Shown: positions 34,801-43,548, counted from the first letter of the stretch. The stretch is 64,000 nucleotides of DNA from Terriglobia bacterium (GCA_020073085.1 JAIQFV010000012.1:1-64000), one strand, 5' to 3'. Notes: generated by a model not told the origin, from the letters alone. Made by a program: numbers and translations.

Positions 34801-35288
34801 AGAGCCGGGAGGGCCGCTACGGTTCGGAATTTGGACAGCTCGTCCATGAGGTCCTGGCCGCCGTGGTTTCCGGATCAATAACCGGTGTAAAGCAACTGAT
34901 CCACGCGGCTGCGGCCCAGATCCCGGGCTGCAATCATCTCGACGAAGCCATGGGCGATATCGAGCGCGCTGTTTTGTCGCTTCGGAAGACCGGAGTCTTG
35001 GGCGATGGTTTTCAAACGGAGTCAGAATATCCAGTCGTCATGGCCGATGGAAAGGGCCATCTCCTCGTGGGCTTTGTCGACCTCGTGGCCTTGTCGTCCA
35101 AGGAGGTTTGGATTATTGACTACAAGACGAATTCAGTTTCTGCCGATTTGACGACCTCTCCCTTTCCGGAATACATCCAGCAACTTCGTACCTATGCCAG
35201 GATGTTGAACGCAGCAGGAGTGATCGGCACCCGACAGGTGAGGCAAGGGTTGCTCTTTACTGCGACCGGGCAGATCCTGGAGGTCTAG
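31896..35288 (+). CDS. addA: AddA-like UvrD-type helicase-nuclease
   Basis: From ATG 31896 the protein has 1130 residues; a GTG at 31890 overlapping the addB stop is an alternative. Walker A AGAGTGKTTALI lies near residue 30. Walker B reads ILVDEFQDTDPLQMEI, followed by VGDPKQSIYRFRRADI. The helicase motif VRVLSIHQAKGLEFPVVII and the RLYYVAATRARDMLIL motif are intact. The C terminus has a RecB-type nuclease: GQLVHEVLA, VGFVDLVA and WIIDYKTNS. All motor and nuclease residues that can be checked are present, so the complex should be active. Confidence 0.9.
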   Translation: MIQRPTIDREAFEAAISERDRNVVIDAGAGTGKTTALIRRFINLVAPNSSNRESIPIARLAAITFTRRAAGELQFRLRQVLLQELSKKALSQKRERQLYEALSSIDSAYIGTIHSFCDRLMRLRPVEMNLSPSYEILEDPAELVAETVESLVRAAQTGTLSQFVKDPSRAKEAEKTVCDFLVAGLRLRSYEGEFQTWNGLDSLVEGFINHRDIPPREFEIGPPDLKKTERLAREIIRKIESLSGDSKGHRLFRSLLEPLQGLLELSDPGEALETMVQLTDIKPKTLTKGADCNGDDRVFRLAKDYGRAKTDRQSPEISYQDQLTRPFFQWMAARLVRLSPVATQIYESVKGRHQAVDHLDLLLQFRNRIRENKELRGFYQGLFDHILVDEFQDTDPLQMEIMFFLAEAAPARARTWEEVMLSPGRLTIVGDPKQSIYRFRRADIRSYDRARRLLGQQGALEVSLVANFRSRPQLINAFNRRFKEILGEHLPGTSSVNEISGKSLYDPLAPSGVIQETSTPCVRGLPYTGFEKKPDGMLVEAEMLARYVRWMVHSKKGKVRDPTSDEEREVRFEDVTVLARSTSYVPLLLEAFRRYNVPYSARGGRLFLLEPLVRRFILGLRAIADPQDGVAQAALFRPPFFAVDYADLLVAECDEDALKGAREEVKEAAARAQSAREFVRDLRRHRYSRPPSATALDLLERSGFGRSVALMPNGALTLGMMREIIMEMDLMAEKRSFDFDGVTQEIRKWVDDPVQMDPPDPVDVSAVRVLSIHQAKGLEFPVVIIWDGFDSISAARDLPRAWYVSHDGESWGIDLDPIKVSLPPGSTAFDQEKSYAAEERKRLYYVAATRARDMLILPLPDNPRGVPATSQLAEGLPADLLHMERMYSRALLPAWANGISPAPSIREIATSGEFDTAIEQSQRKWNEALKASSRPIAEPLAVTRAIYEGAPVREEDDHQADREVASREKSREGRYGSEFGQLVHEVLAAVVSGSITGVKQLIHAAAAQIPGCNHLDEAMGDIERAVLSLRKTGVLGDGFQTESEYPVVMADGKGHLLVGFVDLVALSSKEVWIIDYKTNSVSADLTTSPFPEYIQQLRTYARMLNAAGVIGTRQVRQGLLFTATGQILEV

Positions 35289-35296
35289 CTACCCAT

Positions 35297-35343
35297 GCGT
35301 TGGTAGCCGTGATCCCGCTCCTTGGGATCACGGCTACCAACGC
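35297..35343. repeat. Perfect 20-bp inverted repeat after addA
   Basis: The arms gcgttggtagccgtgatccc (35297-35316) and its exact complement (35324-35343) enclose a 7-nt loop. The hairpin begins eight bases after the addA stop and could end or protect its transcript. No T-run follows, so it is not a classical intrinsic terminator; a REP-like element is equally possible. Confidence 0.6.
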
Positions 35344-35415
35344 AAGCAGTTTCGTGAGCTGCATTCATTGGTCACCATAATTCATCATGCTCGATAGACG
35401 AAAGAGGAAGATCTC

Positions 35416-36801
35416 GTGAAAAAGGCTTGTGCTGTATTTCTTCTTCTCCTGGCAGTCCTGCTCCTGGCGCAAACCCGGCAGAACTCCGGCCAGGAGTCTT
35501 TTGCCTTGGCTCACGTCACCCTTGTTGACGTGGCCGACGGGTCGACCGTGCCCGATGTGACTGTCCTGATCACCGGCAATCAAATCGCTGACGTCGGGAA
35601 ATCCGATCAAGTCCCGGTGCCGGCAGGCACGAAGGTTGTGAATGCTGAAGGCAAGTTCTTGATTCCGGGTTTGTGGGATATGCATGTCCATTGGTATGAC
35701 AAGCGCTCCCTCCCGCTATTCACCGCCAATGGTGTTACCGGCATCCGGCAGATGTTTGGAACCCCGGAACTGCTGCGATGGCGCCAGGAGTTGGCCGATG
35801 GCTCACTTCAGGGACCGCGCATGATCGTCGCCAGTCCCATTCTTGACGGTCCGCGCCCGTTCTGGCCGAACTCCATCGCCGTGGGCAACGAGGGCGAGGG
35901 CCGGAAGGCCGTCCTCAAAGTCAAAAAATGGGGGGCGGACTTTGTGAAGGTCTATTCGTTTCTGCCGCGCGACGCCTACTTCGGCATCGCGGAGGAGGCG
36001 AAGGAACAAGGAATCCCTTTCGCCGGCCACGTCCCTTGGTCCGTCTCCGCGGCCGAAGCCTCCGATGCCGGGCAGAAGAGCATCGAGCACTTGACCGGCG
36101 TCTTCATGGCTTGCTCCGAGGACGAGGAGAAAATCAGAAGACAGCTTCCGCAAAATACCCCTTTCGGAGCCCGCTCCCTCATCGAAGCGAGTGCTCTTGC
36201 GAAGTACGACCGCAGGAAGGCAGCGGCGCTGTTCCAGCGGTTTGTAAAAAACGGGACGTGGCAGTGTCCCACGCTGACCGTGCTGAGGAGTTCCGCGAAC
36301 AGGGAGGAAAGGGGCTTCAGGGATGATCCGCGCCTCAAGTATATGCCGACCGAAGTCAGGGAGAGATGGGAACGGAGGGCCGAAGCGCGGTCCACCATCA
36401 GGGCGGAAGAAGAATACAATTACGCCAAGAAGGTCTATCCCAAGTACTTTGAACTCATCGGCGCGATGCGGCGCGCGGGCCTTCAGTTTCTGGCCGGAAC
36501 CGACACCGGAAATCCTTACTGCTTTCCAGGGTTCAGCCTGCACGATGAACTCGCGCTACTGGTTCAGGCGGGGCTGACCCCGATTGATGCGCTGCGTGCT
36601 GCCACCCTCAACCCGTCGAAGTTCCTGGGCCTCGACCGCTCATTCGGGACCATTGAGAAGGGTAAGATCGCTGACCTCGTCATGTTGGACGCCAACCCGC
36701 TGGACGATATCCGAAATACCCAGAAAATTCATGCCGTGGTGTCGAACGGTCTGTTCCTCGATCGGGACGCACTCGACAGAATGCTCGCCCGGGCAAGGTA
36801 G
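35416..36801 (+). CDS. Secreted amidohydrolase (imidazolonepropionase-like)
   Basis: A signal peptide (MKKACAVFLLLLAVLLLAQT) is followed by the small beta domain and a metal-dependent TIM barrel. Expected ligands are visible: the HxH in GLWDMHVHW, a Lys in DFVKVYSF, His in FAGHVPW and in SIEHLTG, and the late Asp in LAGTDTGNP. The end returns to the beta domain with GTIEKGKIADLVMLDANPLD. These enzymes cleave amides or peptides in the periplasm or outside; the substrate cannot be told. SD and start at 35416 (GTG) fit. It appears to be a single gene. Confidence 0.88.
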   Translation: MKKACAVFLLLLAVLLLAQTRQNSGQESFALAHVTLVDVADGSTVPDVTVLITGNQIADVGKSDQVPVPAGTKVVNAEGKFLIPGLWDMHVHWYDKRSLPLFTANGVTGIRQMFGTPELLRWRQELADGSLQGPRMIVASPILDGPRPFWPNSIAVGNEGEGRKAVLKVKKWGADFVKVYSFLPRDAYFGIAEEAKEQGIPFAGHVPWSVSAAEASDAGQKSIEHLTGVFMACSEDEEKIRRQLPQNTPFGARSLIEASALAKYDRRKAAALFQRFVKNGTWQCPTLTVLRSSANREERGFRDDPRLKYMPTEVRERWERRAEARSTIRAEEEYNYAKKVYPKYFELIGAMRRAGLQFLAGTDTGNPYCFPGFSLHDELALLVQAGLTPIDALRAATLNPSKFLGLDRSFGTIEKGKIADLVMLDANPLDDIRNTQKIHAVVSNGLFLDRDALDRMLARAR

Positions 36802-37049
36802 CCAGTGTCTAGAAAACATGTCAGAAAATTCGAAAGCCATTGTCTTCCAAAGGTCTCGAATTCTCTGGGGCGATCCTCTGGGGCGGTGCCGATCGCATAG
36901 CGGAGGTCGAGGCGAAATCAGCAGAAGAGAACTCAACCTTTCCTTCAACCCTGGTAGCTTGCTTCCGTCCGGCACTCCAGCCCTTTCCTAACACCTCACA
37001 CCCATCATCTACTCTCGCCGCCTGCTTCTCATGGCGTCCCCTTGTCTCA

Positions 37050-38282
37050 CTACTGGTTCCTTTTTTCTGACTTCGATTCCCCTTTCTTGTGCTCCTGGGT
37101 CTTTGGCGCCTCTTGCTTGTGCGACTGTTTCGGGACGGGGGTGACCTTGCGCTGTTCAGTCTTTGGTCGGATCTGTTTGTGTTCTTGCACCTGCGGCTTC
37201 ACCTGCTTGTGCTCTTGTACCTGGGGACGCACTTGTTTGTGCTCTTGTACTTGTGGCCGTGTTTCCTTATGAACTTGGGTCTGGGGCCGCGATTGGGTCG
37301 TCGGGGTTCGATGTGTCATCGGCTCTCGCCCGCGGTTGCTCTCAACCCGTGGGGGAGGAGCATTGCCATGAGTCCGGGAGGGCGGGCCTCCGGCATGGCG
37401 ATTGACATGGCTGTAATCCACATTCCGGTGAACACCGTTGTAGCGGTTGAGATTCTTGTAATCCACGTTGCGATTCACCACGGTGCGGTTGATATGTACG
37501 TTCCTGTAATTGTTATTGACGTAGATGTTGGTAATGTGGACGTTTGTCCGGCTGCGGCCGATCCAACCCCCGCCAACCCAGCCATGGTAGAAGACGCGGT
37601 GACCGCGCCAGTCACAGTCATGGTTCAACCAGGCGCCGATGAGAAGACCCGCTCCAAACGAGATGAGGCCCACCGCCACGATGGCTCCGGGTGCCCGGCG
37701 GTAATAGACGACGCCCGGGTCGTACACCGGCACGTAAATGTAGCGAGGCTGAGCAGGAACAATCTGCACATAGCCTCCCTCATAGATCACCTGCTGCTGC
37801 GGAGTCGTAACCAGGTTGCCGGCGGAACGGGCCATGCGGCGCAGGCGCTGGACAGCCAGCATGACATCGGTGGACTGGTCAACGTAGGCCTGTCCGAGCG
37901 AGGTGGTCCAATCGATTCGGTCGCGCATCATGTAAAGCACGCTCGGGTAATGAGCGACGGCCTTGACGCTGACGTCCCAGGGCTGCGAGTCGATGTAGTT
38001 CGGATCGTTGTTGGAACCCACCCATTGAGCGGCATCCGAAATCTGATCTACAAAGGTCGAGGCCAACAGGACCTGCGCCAGCAACGGGTCCGGGTAGAGC
38101 GCAATGGGCGCCACCAGATTGTCCAGTTGCTCCGGTGTAAATTGGACGGCATACGAAGTGTCCTCGGCCTGCTCGGTTGCGGCCAGCAAGGATGCACCCG
38201 GGTTGGGTCCCGGCAGAAGTAAAGGATCAAATCCTGTAATGCAGAAACAAATGACGAGTAATATGGCGAGAGTTTTTCGCAC
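37050..38282 (-). CDS. DUF3300 family secreted protein with repeat-rich tail
   Basis: The 410-residue protein has a signal sequence (about 1-35). The DUF3300 domain follows: FTPEQLDNLVAPIALYPDPL, LLASTFVDQISDAAQW and QRLRRMARSAGNL, with APRYIYVPVYDP-like strands. The C-terminal third is low complexity: the unit PQVQEHKQV occurs in tandem, rich in Lys, Gln, Glu and His. DUF3300 proteins are exported and of unknown role. The tail is charged and likely disordered; the repeat count may vary between strains. Confidence 0.85.
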   Translation of the reverse strand: MRKTLAILLVICFCITGFDPLLLPGPNPGASLLAATEQAEDTSYAVQFTPEQLDNLVAPIALYPDPLLAQVLLASTFVDQISDAAQWVGSNNDPNYIDSQPWDVSVKAVAHYPSVLYMMRDRIDWTTSLGQAYVDQSTDVMLAVQRLRRMARSAGNLVTTPQQQVIYEGGYVQIVPAQPRYIYVPVYDPGVVYYRRAPGAIVAVGLISFGAGLLIGAWLNHDCDWRGHRVFYHGWVGGGWIGRSRTNVHITNIYVNNNYRNVHINRTVVNRNVDYKNLNRYNGVHRNVDYSHVNRHAGGPPSRTHGNAPPPRVESNRGREPMTHRTPTTQSRPQTQVHKETRPQVQEHKQVRPQVQEHKQVKPQVQEHKQIRPKTEQRKVTPVPKQSHKQEAPKTQEHKKGESKSEKRNQ

Positions 38283-38894
38283 CTTGGGTCTCTCCTTCTG
38301 GTGAGTCTGAGATTAATGCGCCAGTCGCTCACCACACCGGGCGCAATCAATGTCTTTTCCTGGCAGTCCCAGGATGAAATCTGATTCAATCGTACGATCC
38401 TTCGGTCTGCCCGCTTGGTTGCTTCCACCCTTGAACAATGCACCGTCCCTTGTCTTGCGCAAAAGGGGTTCACCGATTCAACGATCTGCCGCCCAGCTTT
38501 TCAGCGGGACATTTCGGTTGATTGACATCACAGGATGGCTATGCCACTGGCCCGCAGAATCCTGGACCGTTTGGCAAAAATCCTGAGCGCTGTTGACGAA
38601 GGCCGAATGGCTTTCGCCAACCAATCTCCATCCCTTAAACTCCAGAGCTCCCACGCCTTCCCTCAATAACACTAAAAATGCCTGGGAACAACAAAAAAGG
38701 GGTTCCCACGCAAAGAGTTAAATGAGTTTTCATTAAAGAATATGTCGGGGATCACATCACCGTACCAATAACGGCTCGAATCAAGATTCTGTCCACAAGA
38801 ATCCGGGGAGCTCGCAACTCGGTGACAAAAAATCCCATCAAAGCAAGAACATTGAGTGAACCGGATCTGAAAATTCTCCTGTAGGGGTAGACAC
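38283..38894. other. Intergenic region, no gene supported
   Basis: The stretch lies between divergent genes, so it should hold the promoters of the DUF3300 gene (minus) and the VWFA gene (plus). No ORF in it looks like protein and no strong palindrome was seen. The ORF 38672-39208 (minus) runs into the VWFA gene and has no family features. Confidence 0.4.
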
Positions 38895-40073
38895 ATGGCC
38901 AAGGTACCCGAAGCGTTGATTTCAAGATCAAAGAAGCAACTACACAACGACTGCGCCCTCCGGTTCCGCAGTCGGCTGTTCAAACGGGGGTTACGAGGTC
39001 GGCGATCGGTTCGGCCAGGATACTGGTTCCTGCTGATGTGCATGCTCCTTCCGAATTGGCCGGTGCAGGGCCAGCAGAAACCTGACATCTCCATTGAAGT
39101 CAAAGGGGTCACCCTCCTGGCGACAGTGCGAGACAAGCATGGACAAATCGTGCGCAACCTCACCCAAAATGATTTTCTCCTGGAGCAGGATGGCCATCCG
39201 CAGACCATTCGCTATTTCACCCAGGAAGCCAATCTTCCACTGACGCTCGGGCTGCTGGTCGACACCAGCATGAGCCAGAGGCGTGTTCTGGAACAGGAGC
39301 GCCGGGCCAGCTACAGTTTCCTGGATCAAGTGCTGCGCCCCGACAAGGACTCGGCCTTCGTGATTCACTTCGACCGGGAGGTGGAACTCCTCCAGGATCT
39401 CACCTCGTCGCGGCAAAAACTGGAGTCCGCGCTGGGGCTGCTGCAGGTGCCAGAGCCCGGGGAAGAGAGTGGACGCCGTTCTCCGGGCCAGCGACCCGGC
39501 CAGCGGCCAGGCCAGAGCCGCGGTGGGATGGGACGGCGGGTTGGTACCTTGCTCTATGACTCGGTCCTGCTGGCATCCAACGAACTGATGCAGAAACAGC
39601 AGGGCCGCAAAGCCCTTATCATTCTCTCCGATGGCGTGGATATCGGCAGCAAGACGACCCTGGAACAAGCCATCGAGTCGGCACAACGCGCCGACACCCT
39701 GGTCTACTCCATTCTGTTTCGCGACGAGGAGGGATATGGGCGCGCGGGCGGTTTTGGCGGTCCCGGCATGGGCGGTGGGATGGGACGGCGCGGGGGTCAG
39801 GGCAGGCAATACCCTCAAGAGTCACGGCCGGATGGAAAGAAAATTCTAGAACGCCTCTCCCTGGAGACCGGCGCCCGCCTCTTTGAAGTTTCAAAGAAGG
39901 AGCCTATCGACAAAATCTATACCCAAATTCAAGAGGAATTGCGCGGTCAGTACAGCCTCGGCTACACCCCCGAGAAAGCGGATTCCGGGCCGGGCTATCA
40001 TAGGGTGCATCTCACGACCCGGCAGAAGGATCTGGTGGTGCAAACGCGCGACGGATATTACGCAGAGAGGTAA
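38895..40073 (+). CDS. VWFA-related protein of the acidobacterial type
   Basis: The 392-residue protein has one N-terminal membrane or signal segment (about 40-58). A beta domain follows: ISIEVKGVTLLATVRDKHGQ and VRNLTQNDFLLEQDG. The von Willebrand A domain has the MIDAS motif DTSMS in LGLLVDTSMSQR and ALIILSDGVDIGS. A Gly/Arg-rich loop (about 190-215 and 280-305) is inserted. The end, YSLGYTPEKADSGPGYHRVH, is typical of the VWFA-related family that is much expanded in Acidobacteriota. It is probably exported and binds other proteins; the exact function is unknown. Confidence 0.9.
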   Translation: MAKVPEALISRSKKQLHNDCALRFRSRLFKRGLRGRRSVRPGYWFLLMCMLLPNWPVQGQQKPDISIEVKGVTLLATVRDKHGQIVRNLTQNDFLLEQDGHPQTIRYFTQEANLPLTLGLLVDTSMSQRRVLEQERRASYSFLDQVLRPDKDSAFVIHFDREVELLQDLTSSRQKLESALGLLQVPEPGEESGRRSPGQRPGQRPGQSRGGMGRRVGTLLYDSVLLASNELMQKQQGRKALIILSDGVDIGSKTTLEQAIESAQRADTLVYSILFRDEEGYGRAGGFGGPGMGGGMGRRGGQGRQYPQESRPDGKKILERLSLETGARLFEVSKKEPIDKIYTQIQEELRGQYSLGYTPEKADSGPGYHRVHLTTRQKDLVVQTRDGYYAER

Positions 40074-40074
40074 G

Positions 40075-40325
40075 TTCCAAGTTCCAAGGTCCAAGTCCAG
40101 GGTCCAAAGTCCAAAGTCCAAGGTCCAAAAAGAACCAGTCCAAAGTTCCAAGGTCCAAGTCCAAAGTCAGATCCACTCCAGCCCTTTCCGGCTTCTCTTA
40201 CTTGAAACCTGATAGCTCAAACCCACTTCTTCTACTTCCGGGATCTTACTTCCTTTCGCTGACAACTGGCAACTGAGAACTGGCAACTGCTTTCCTGACA
40301 CCCGACACCAGGCACCTGATACCTC
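40075..40325. repeat. Three families of heptameric repeats
   Basis: At 40075-40170 the seven-base unit is close to gtccaaa or gtccaag, repeated more than ten times. At 40262-40287 the units are caactgg, caactga, gaactgg, caactgc, the same family as at 28345-28597. At 40294-40320 a third family is built on ctgacac, ccgacac, caggcac, ctgatac. The period is seven throughout, and no gene is present in 40074-40357. Confidence 0.7.
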
Positions 40326-40357
40326 TCTTGCCGTCTCTTCAACTGGCCCCGAACCCT

Positions 40358-40900
40358 CTACTTCAATGCAGGCTTGCCTGTTTCAACATATGTCTTGAAG
40401 CGATTGAACTGCTCGCCGAGGACGGCGTCAACGATGGGAGCGATCTTTTCAAAACCTCCCTGCATATACCCGCCAACACTGTAGGAGAGCACCACTTTTG
40501 TGGTTGTGGCGTTCGAAGTGAGGCTCCAGGTCATACTCCCGGCGATGCCCGATTCCTGCAATGGACCCAGGGCCCCGGTCATCCGCAGTAGGTGACCGGG
40601 AGAGGCAAAAGCAACAGTCATATGACTGACCCCGCCCCCGTTTGGAAGCTTCTCGCAAAAGCATCCCCCCGGGCGCGCATCGATCGACAAGTTCTTAGAG
40701 TCCTGGGAATACGTGTGCGCAGGGCTCCACCAGCTTCCGACACCGCTGGTCAATGCGGTGTAAACCTTATCCGCTGGAGCGTTGATCGTGGTTTCGTGCC
40801 GGACGAGAAATCCTGCCGGGGCAACGTTAACAACCTCTGCAAATGCCAGGGTCCCCAGAATGAGAACAGCTGCGGAAAACGAGATGAGTCGGAACATCAA
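40358..40900 (-). CDS. Secreted SRPBCC (START-like) domain protein
   Basis: The protein has 180 residues and a signal peptide (about 1-21, ending TLAFA). The SRPBCC fold is recognised by VRHETTINAPADKVYTALTS, VGSWWSPAHTY and SIDARPGGCFCEKLP, with a long final helix. These proteins have a cavity for small hydrophobic ligands. Export is less common in the family. The ligand cannot be predicted. It stands alone, facing the VWFA gene tail to tail across the heptamer repeats. Confidence 0.82.
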   Translation of the reverse strand: MMFRLISFSAAVLILGTLAFAEVVNVAPAGFLVRHETTINAPADKVYTALTSGVGSWWSPAHTYSQDSKNLSIDARPGGCFCEKLPNGGGVSHMTVAFASPGHLLRMTGALGPLQESGIAGSMTWSLTSNATTTKVVLSYSVGGYMQGGFEKIAPIVDAVLGEQFNRFKTYVETGKPALK

Positions 40901-40985
40901 GGTACCTCCAGATAGTCATCCGAATTTGAAGGAGAAACACTAACAACCAAGCCGCCGCCTCACGTCAAGTACCCACCCCCAGCAG

Positions 40986-41011
40986 AGGGACTGTCCCTAG
41001 GGACAGTCCCT
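40986..41011. repeat. REP-like palindrome, copy 1 (RAYT locus)
   Basis: agggactgtccc and its complement flank a 2-nt ta loop, giving a perfect 12-bp stem. A run of T follows (41011-41015). It lies on the 3' side of the transposase gene at 41467-42153 and is identical in its 26-bp core to copy 2. Confidence 0.75.
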
Positions 41012-41372
41012 TTTTAGATCCAGATGAATAAGCCTTCGTTGACTTACAGAATCGCCTTTGTTTGACGATTCGTGGACTTCACCACGGCCATTGTAAACGA
41101 GGTGCTATGCCCTTTCAAGCGTCCCCAGATTCAAACTTGCCTCTGTGCTCCTATGACCTGTGAAGGCTTCTGGATTTGGACGGACGCACCCCTCGACTTC
41201 GGGGGGCTGCGATTGAGCATGGAGAAGGGTTCGTGGCGAGATAGAGTTTAGGGGGAATGTCTATGGGGGGCCAAGTCCCAACAACCTGGTGCTTACTCTT
41301 TCTTGCCAAGGGGGTCTTCCCAGACGACTTTTCCCATCGCAAACTCTGAGGGGGATCCTAAGTCGAAAGTGG

Positions 41373-41404
41373 AAAAGGGACTGTCCCTAGGGACAGTCCC
41401 TTTT
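41373..41404. repeat. REP-like palindrome, copy 2 (RAYT locus)
   Basis: This is the same 12-bp palindrome as copy 1, extended by an AAAA/TTTT pair to a 15-bp stem with a ta loop. It lies 62 bp after the stop codon of the transposase and may also end its transcript. Confidence 0.75.
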
Positions 41405-41466
41405 TCCGGTGGAACAAGGTTGAACAGGGGGCGCCTGTCTTATTCCTTTAGAATCAATGGGGCCTT

Positions 41467-42153
41467 TTACCCATTAGTCCAGGAAACCTTCCTTCTCGGA
41501 TGTTCTATTCGAGAGATGTGAAGCTGGCGACTCAACTCGGATTCGATCTCCGCGATAAAGCGGTCTGAACCACACGGCCTCCCGCGAAGTGTAGCTTGCG
41601 CCAGGCGGCGACGGAATAACGGATCGTCGTCTCGCTCCAACAATTGTTGCCAGCGAGCCGGGCTGAAGGTCGATTCCCATAAGTCCATATTCAACATTTT
41701 CATCGAATCCTGACCTGTGACATGAGCAACAGCACTCGACCAAGGGTAATCCCAAGCCTGTGCGACAATTCCCGCACGCACGGGGTTGCGCTCTACATAA
41801 CTGAGGGCGGTCCACAAGTGTGGCTCATCCAGGGGACAAGAGAAGAAACGATCTTCCCACAGGTGACCGCTGCGCCCGAAACGCAGGTTGACATACTGAG
41901 CATACCGCGAGTGAATACGGCACAGCGCCTTGGCCAGGGAATCCTCTTCGTGGGGGACTAGAATTTCGTGGATGTGATTGGTCATCAGACAGAATCCGAG
42001 CAATTCCACGTTGAACTTCTGGAGATATATTTCCAACAAGCCTAGGTAGAACTGGTAGTCCTCCAGCTCATGGAAAACGTCTTGTTGATCGTTTCCCCGC
42101 AGAGTAACGTGGTGGGGGACATTGAGGGCGACGACTCGAGCAATGCGCGGCAT
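41467..42153 (-). CDS. REP-associated tyrosine transposase (RAYT, Y1/IS200-like)
   Basis: The 228-residue protein is complete. The HUH motif is H60-I-H62 in LMTNHIHEIL, and the Tyr region is SRYAQYVNLRFGRSGHLWED (Y84, Y87). SYVERNPVRAGIVAQAWDYP is the strand-helix part shared by all RAYTs. RAYTs are single-copy, usually immobile relatives of IS200 transposases that bind and cut REP hairpins. Palindromes at 40986, 41373 and 42338 flank it on both sides and are its expected substrate. It belongs to the same broad family as the dead fragment at 795-1035, but the flanking palindromes differ. Confidence 0.9.
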   Translation of the reverse strand: MPRIARVVALNVPHHVTLRGNDQQDVFHELEDYQFYLGLLEIYLQKFNVELLGFCLMTNHIHEILVPHEEDSLAKALCRIHSRYAQYVNLRFGRSGHLWEDRFFSCPLDEPHLWTALSYVERNPVRAGIVAQAWDYPWSSAVAHVTGQDSMKMLNMDLWESTFSPARWQQLLERDDDPLFRRRLAQATLRGRPCGSDRFIAEIESELSRQLHISRIEHPRRKVSWTNG

Positions 42154-42337
42154 TTTGGGTCTCCTCTCGTCTTCAAGCGCACCTTCTCCGAAGAGAATGG
42201 CGCCAATTGACCCTCCGTAACGTGAGGGGGCCCAGTTGGGTCAACGTGCAAAGGGGTATCTCTGGGGGGATTGATCAGACCGTATTGTAATATGTCCTTG
42301 ATTCCAATTCAAGAATCTCAAGCGGATAAAGCGAAAA

Positions 42338-42363
42338 AGGGACAGTCCCTAGGGACTGTCCCT
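42338..42363. repeat. REP-like palindrome, copy 3 (RAYT locus)
   Basis: agggacagtccc and its complement flank ta. It equals copies 1 and 2 except that the A/T pair in the middle of each arm is swapped, so the pairing is kept. It lies on the 5' side of the transposase gene and overlaps the last codons of the small ORF at 42349-42555. Confidence 0.75.
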
Positions 42364-42555
42364 CCGCCCGGAAGGATCAAGGTCAAGACATTGGCACTCA
42401 GATTCATGGCATCCACACCACAGGCATCTCGCCTCGCCGTTCAGGTCGTAATCGACAAGTAACCAGGGTTCTTCATCCGGAAGGTCATCGAGCGCGGCAT
42501 CCCGCATCCCCATCAGGGCTATGCCACTAAAAACACCGCGCCAAAAATCTTTCAT
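42349..42555 (-). CDS. Small Cys-rich hypothetical protein
   Basis: From ATG 42555, after a GGGAGGG site, the protein has 68 residues; an earlier start at 42660 lacks a site. It starts MKDFWRGVFSGIALMG and ends with a Cys cluster ARCLWCGCHESECQCLD, which may bind a metal. Its last codons lie inside REP palindrome copy 3, so the C terminus may have been changed by insertion of that element. I do not recognise a family. Confidence 0.5.
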   Translation of the reverse strand: MKDFWRGVFSGIALMGMRDAALDDLPDEEPWLLVDYDLNGEARCLWCGCHESECQCLDLDPSGRRDSP

Positions 42556-42687
42556 CGATCTCCCTCCCCACAACCACTCATCCGCCCGTTGGCCAAACCC
42601 GTAGAGGCTCCCACCCTGCCAGCACGGATCAGCAATCTGACCTTCATATGAGCACACCACCGGAGGAAGATCCGGGATTCTCGACGA

Positions 42688-42933
42688 TCATTTCATGGGG
42701 CCAAGGGGTTCTCCCTTGCGAAATGATTCAAGCGTCCACAGGTTGTCCCGCTCGTGGTGGCGCAGGATGTAAAGGTCGCCGTCGCCGGCTCGTACCCGGA
42801 AGTAGATGGCGGCCGGGTCATACCACCGGTCCATTACCTCTTCGACCGCCAACCAACGCTCCCCCAGCTGAAAGCGGAGCGGCCGCTCGTCGGCCTTGAA
42901 GCCCGAATAGCACTCCACCTGCACAATCATCAT
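42688..42933 (-). CDS. Conserved hypothetical protein (nucleotide-free small beta protein)
   Basis: The protein has 81 residues from the ATG at 42933. It reads VQVECYSGFKADERPLRF, then WLAVEEVMDRWYDPAAIYFR and DLYILRHHERDNLWTLESF. This looks like a small, well-conserved bacterial protein of unknown function that I have seen in similar genomes. Regular strands with Trp and Tyr suggest a compact fold. The two adjacent ATGs (42933 and 42930) cannot be told apart; an upstream ATG at 42975 has no ribosome site. Confidence 0.6.
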   Translation of the reverse strand: MMIVQVECYSGFKADERPLRFQLGERWLAVEEVMDRWYDPAAIYFRVRAGDGDLYILRHHERDNLWTLESFRKGEPLGPMK

Positions 42934-43060
42934 CGTTGCGCCCAATCCTTTGTTTCCTGCCAAAACGGAGATCATCGCCGGAATTCAGCCAGCCGCAGGC
43001 AGGGACATCGGCTGTCGGATCGAAGATCCGCGACCTGAACTCCGTGTGACCCGCATAGGC

Positions 43061-43327
43061 CTAAAGGTGCTGGACACACGCTTTATCACACGTCAGCGGA
43101 GGCCCATTAAGAAGCGAACAATACTGAACGTCGGTCACCTTCAGTCCGGCATAGGAACACACGAACTTCGCCTCCCTTTGGTCTGCAAGAACCTTGGCTT
43201 GTCTCTTTAACGTGGGGCATCGCACGGACCGTTTCCTCAGGCCAGGGCCCCATTGCCAAATGGCATAGCCCACGGCGACCCAAGACACCAGCCCCGCCAC
43301 AATCGCGAGTAAAAGAGTGAACGTCAT
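43061..43327 (-). CDS. Small membrane-anchored hypothetical protein
   Basis: From ATG 43327, with a strong AAAGGAGG six bases upstream, the protein has 88 residues. It has one N-terminal membrane segment (TFTLLLAIVAGLVSWVAVGY) and a Cys-containing tail with CPTLKRQAKV, FVCSYAG, YCSLL and CDKAC. The tail would lie outside the membrane or in the cytoplasm; topology is not clear. It is divergent from the ECF sigma operon, but no functional link is shown. Confidence 0.6.
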   Translation of the reverse strand: MTFTLLLAIVAGLVSWVAVGYAIWQWGPGLRKRSVRCPTLKRQAKVLADQREAKFVCSYAGLKVTDVQYCSLLNGPPLTCDKACVQHL

Positions 43328-43548
43328 AGGGAAATCCTCCTTTCGCAGGGGTTCGGGTAAACGTCCCGAAAGCACATCGCTATTGTCATTCTACCTAAAG
43401 CGCCCCCTGATGTATATGACAGCGAATCGCGAGGAAATGACCAGCTCTGCTCTTCAAGCCTTGCGCCCCCCTCCTTACTTTCACGCACCAACCTTACATC
43501 CCGCGCCATATAAGTCGAATTTCCTATATACAGACAGCCAGGGTACCG

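Noticed and set aside
35297-35343. Intrinsic terminator after addA
   Set aside because: The stem is strong but no T-run follows; listed as an inverted repeat instead.
37089-38222. Plus-strand ORF of 377 codons opposite the DUF3300 gene
   Set aside because: It is the complement of the DUF3300 gene; the apparent Leu/Cys-rich repeats only mirror its Gln/Lys/Glu repeat tail.
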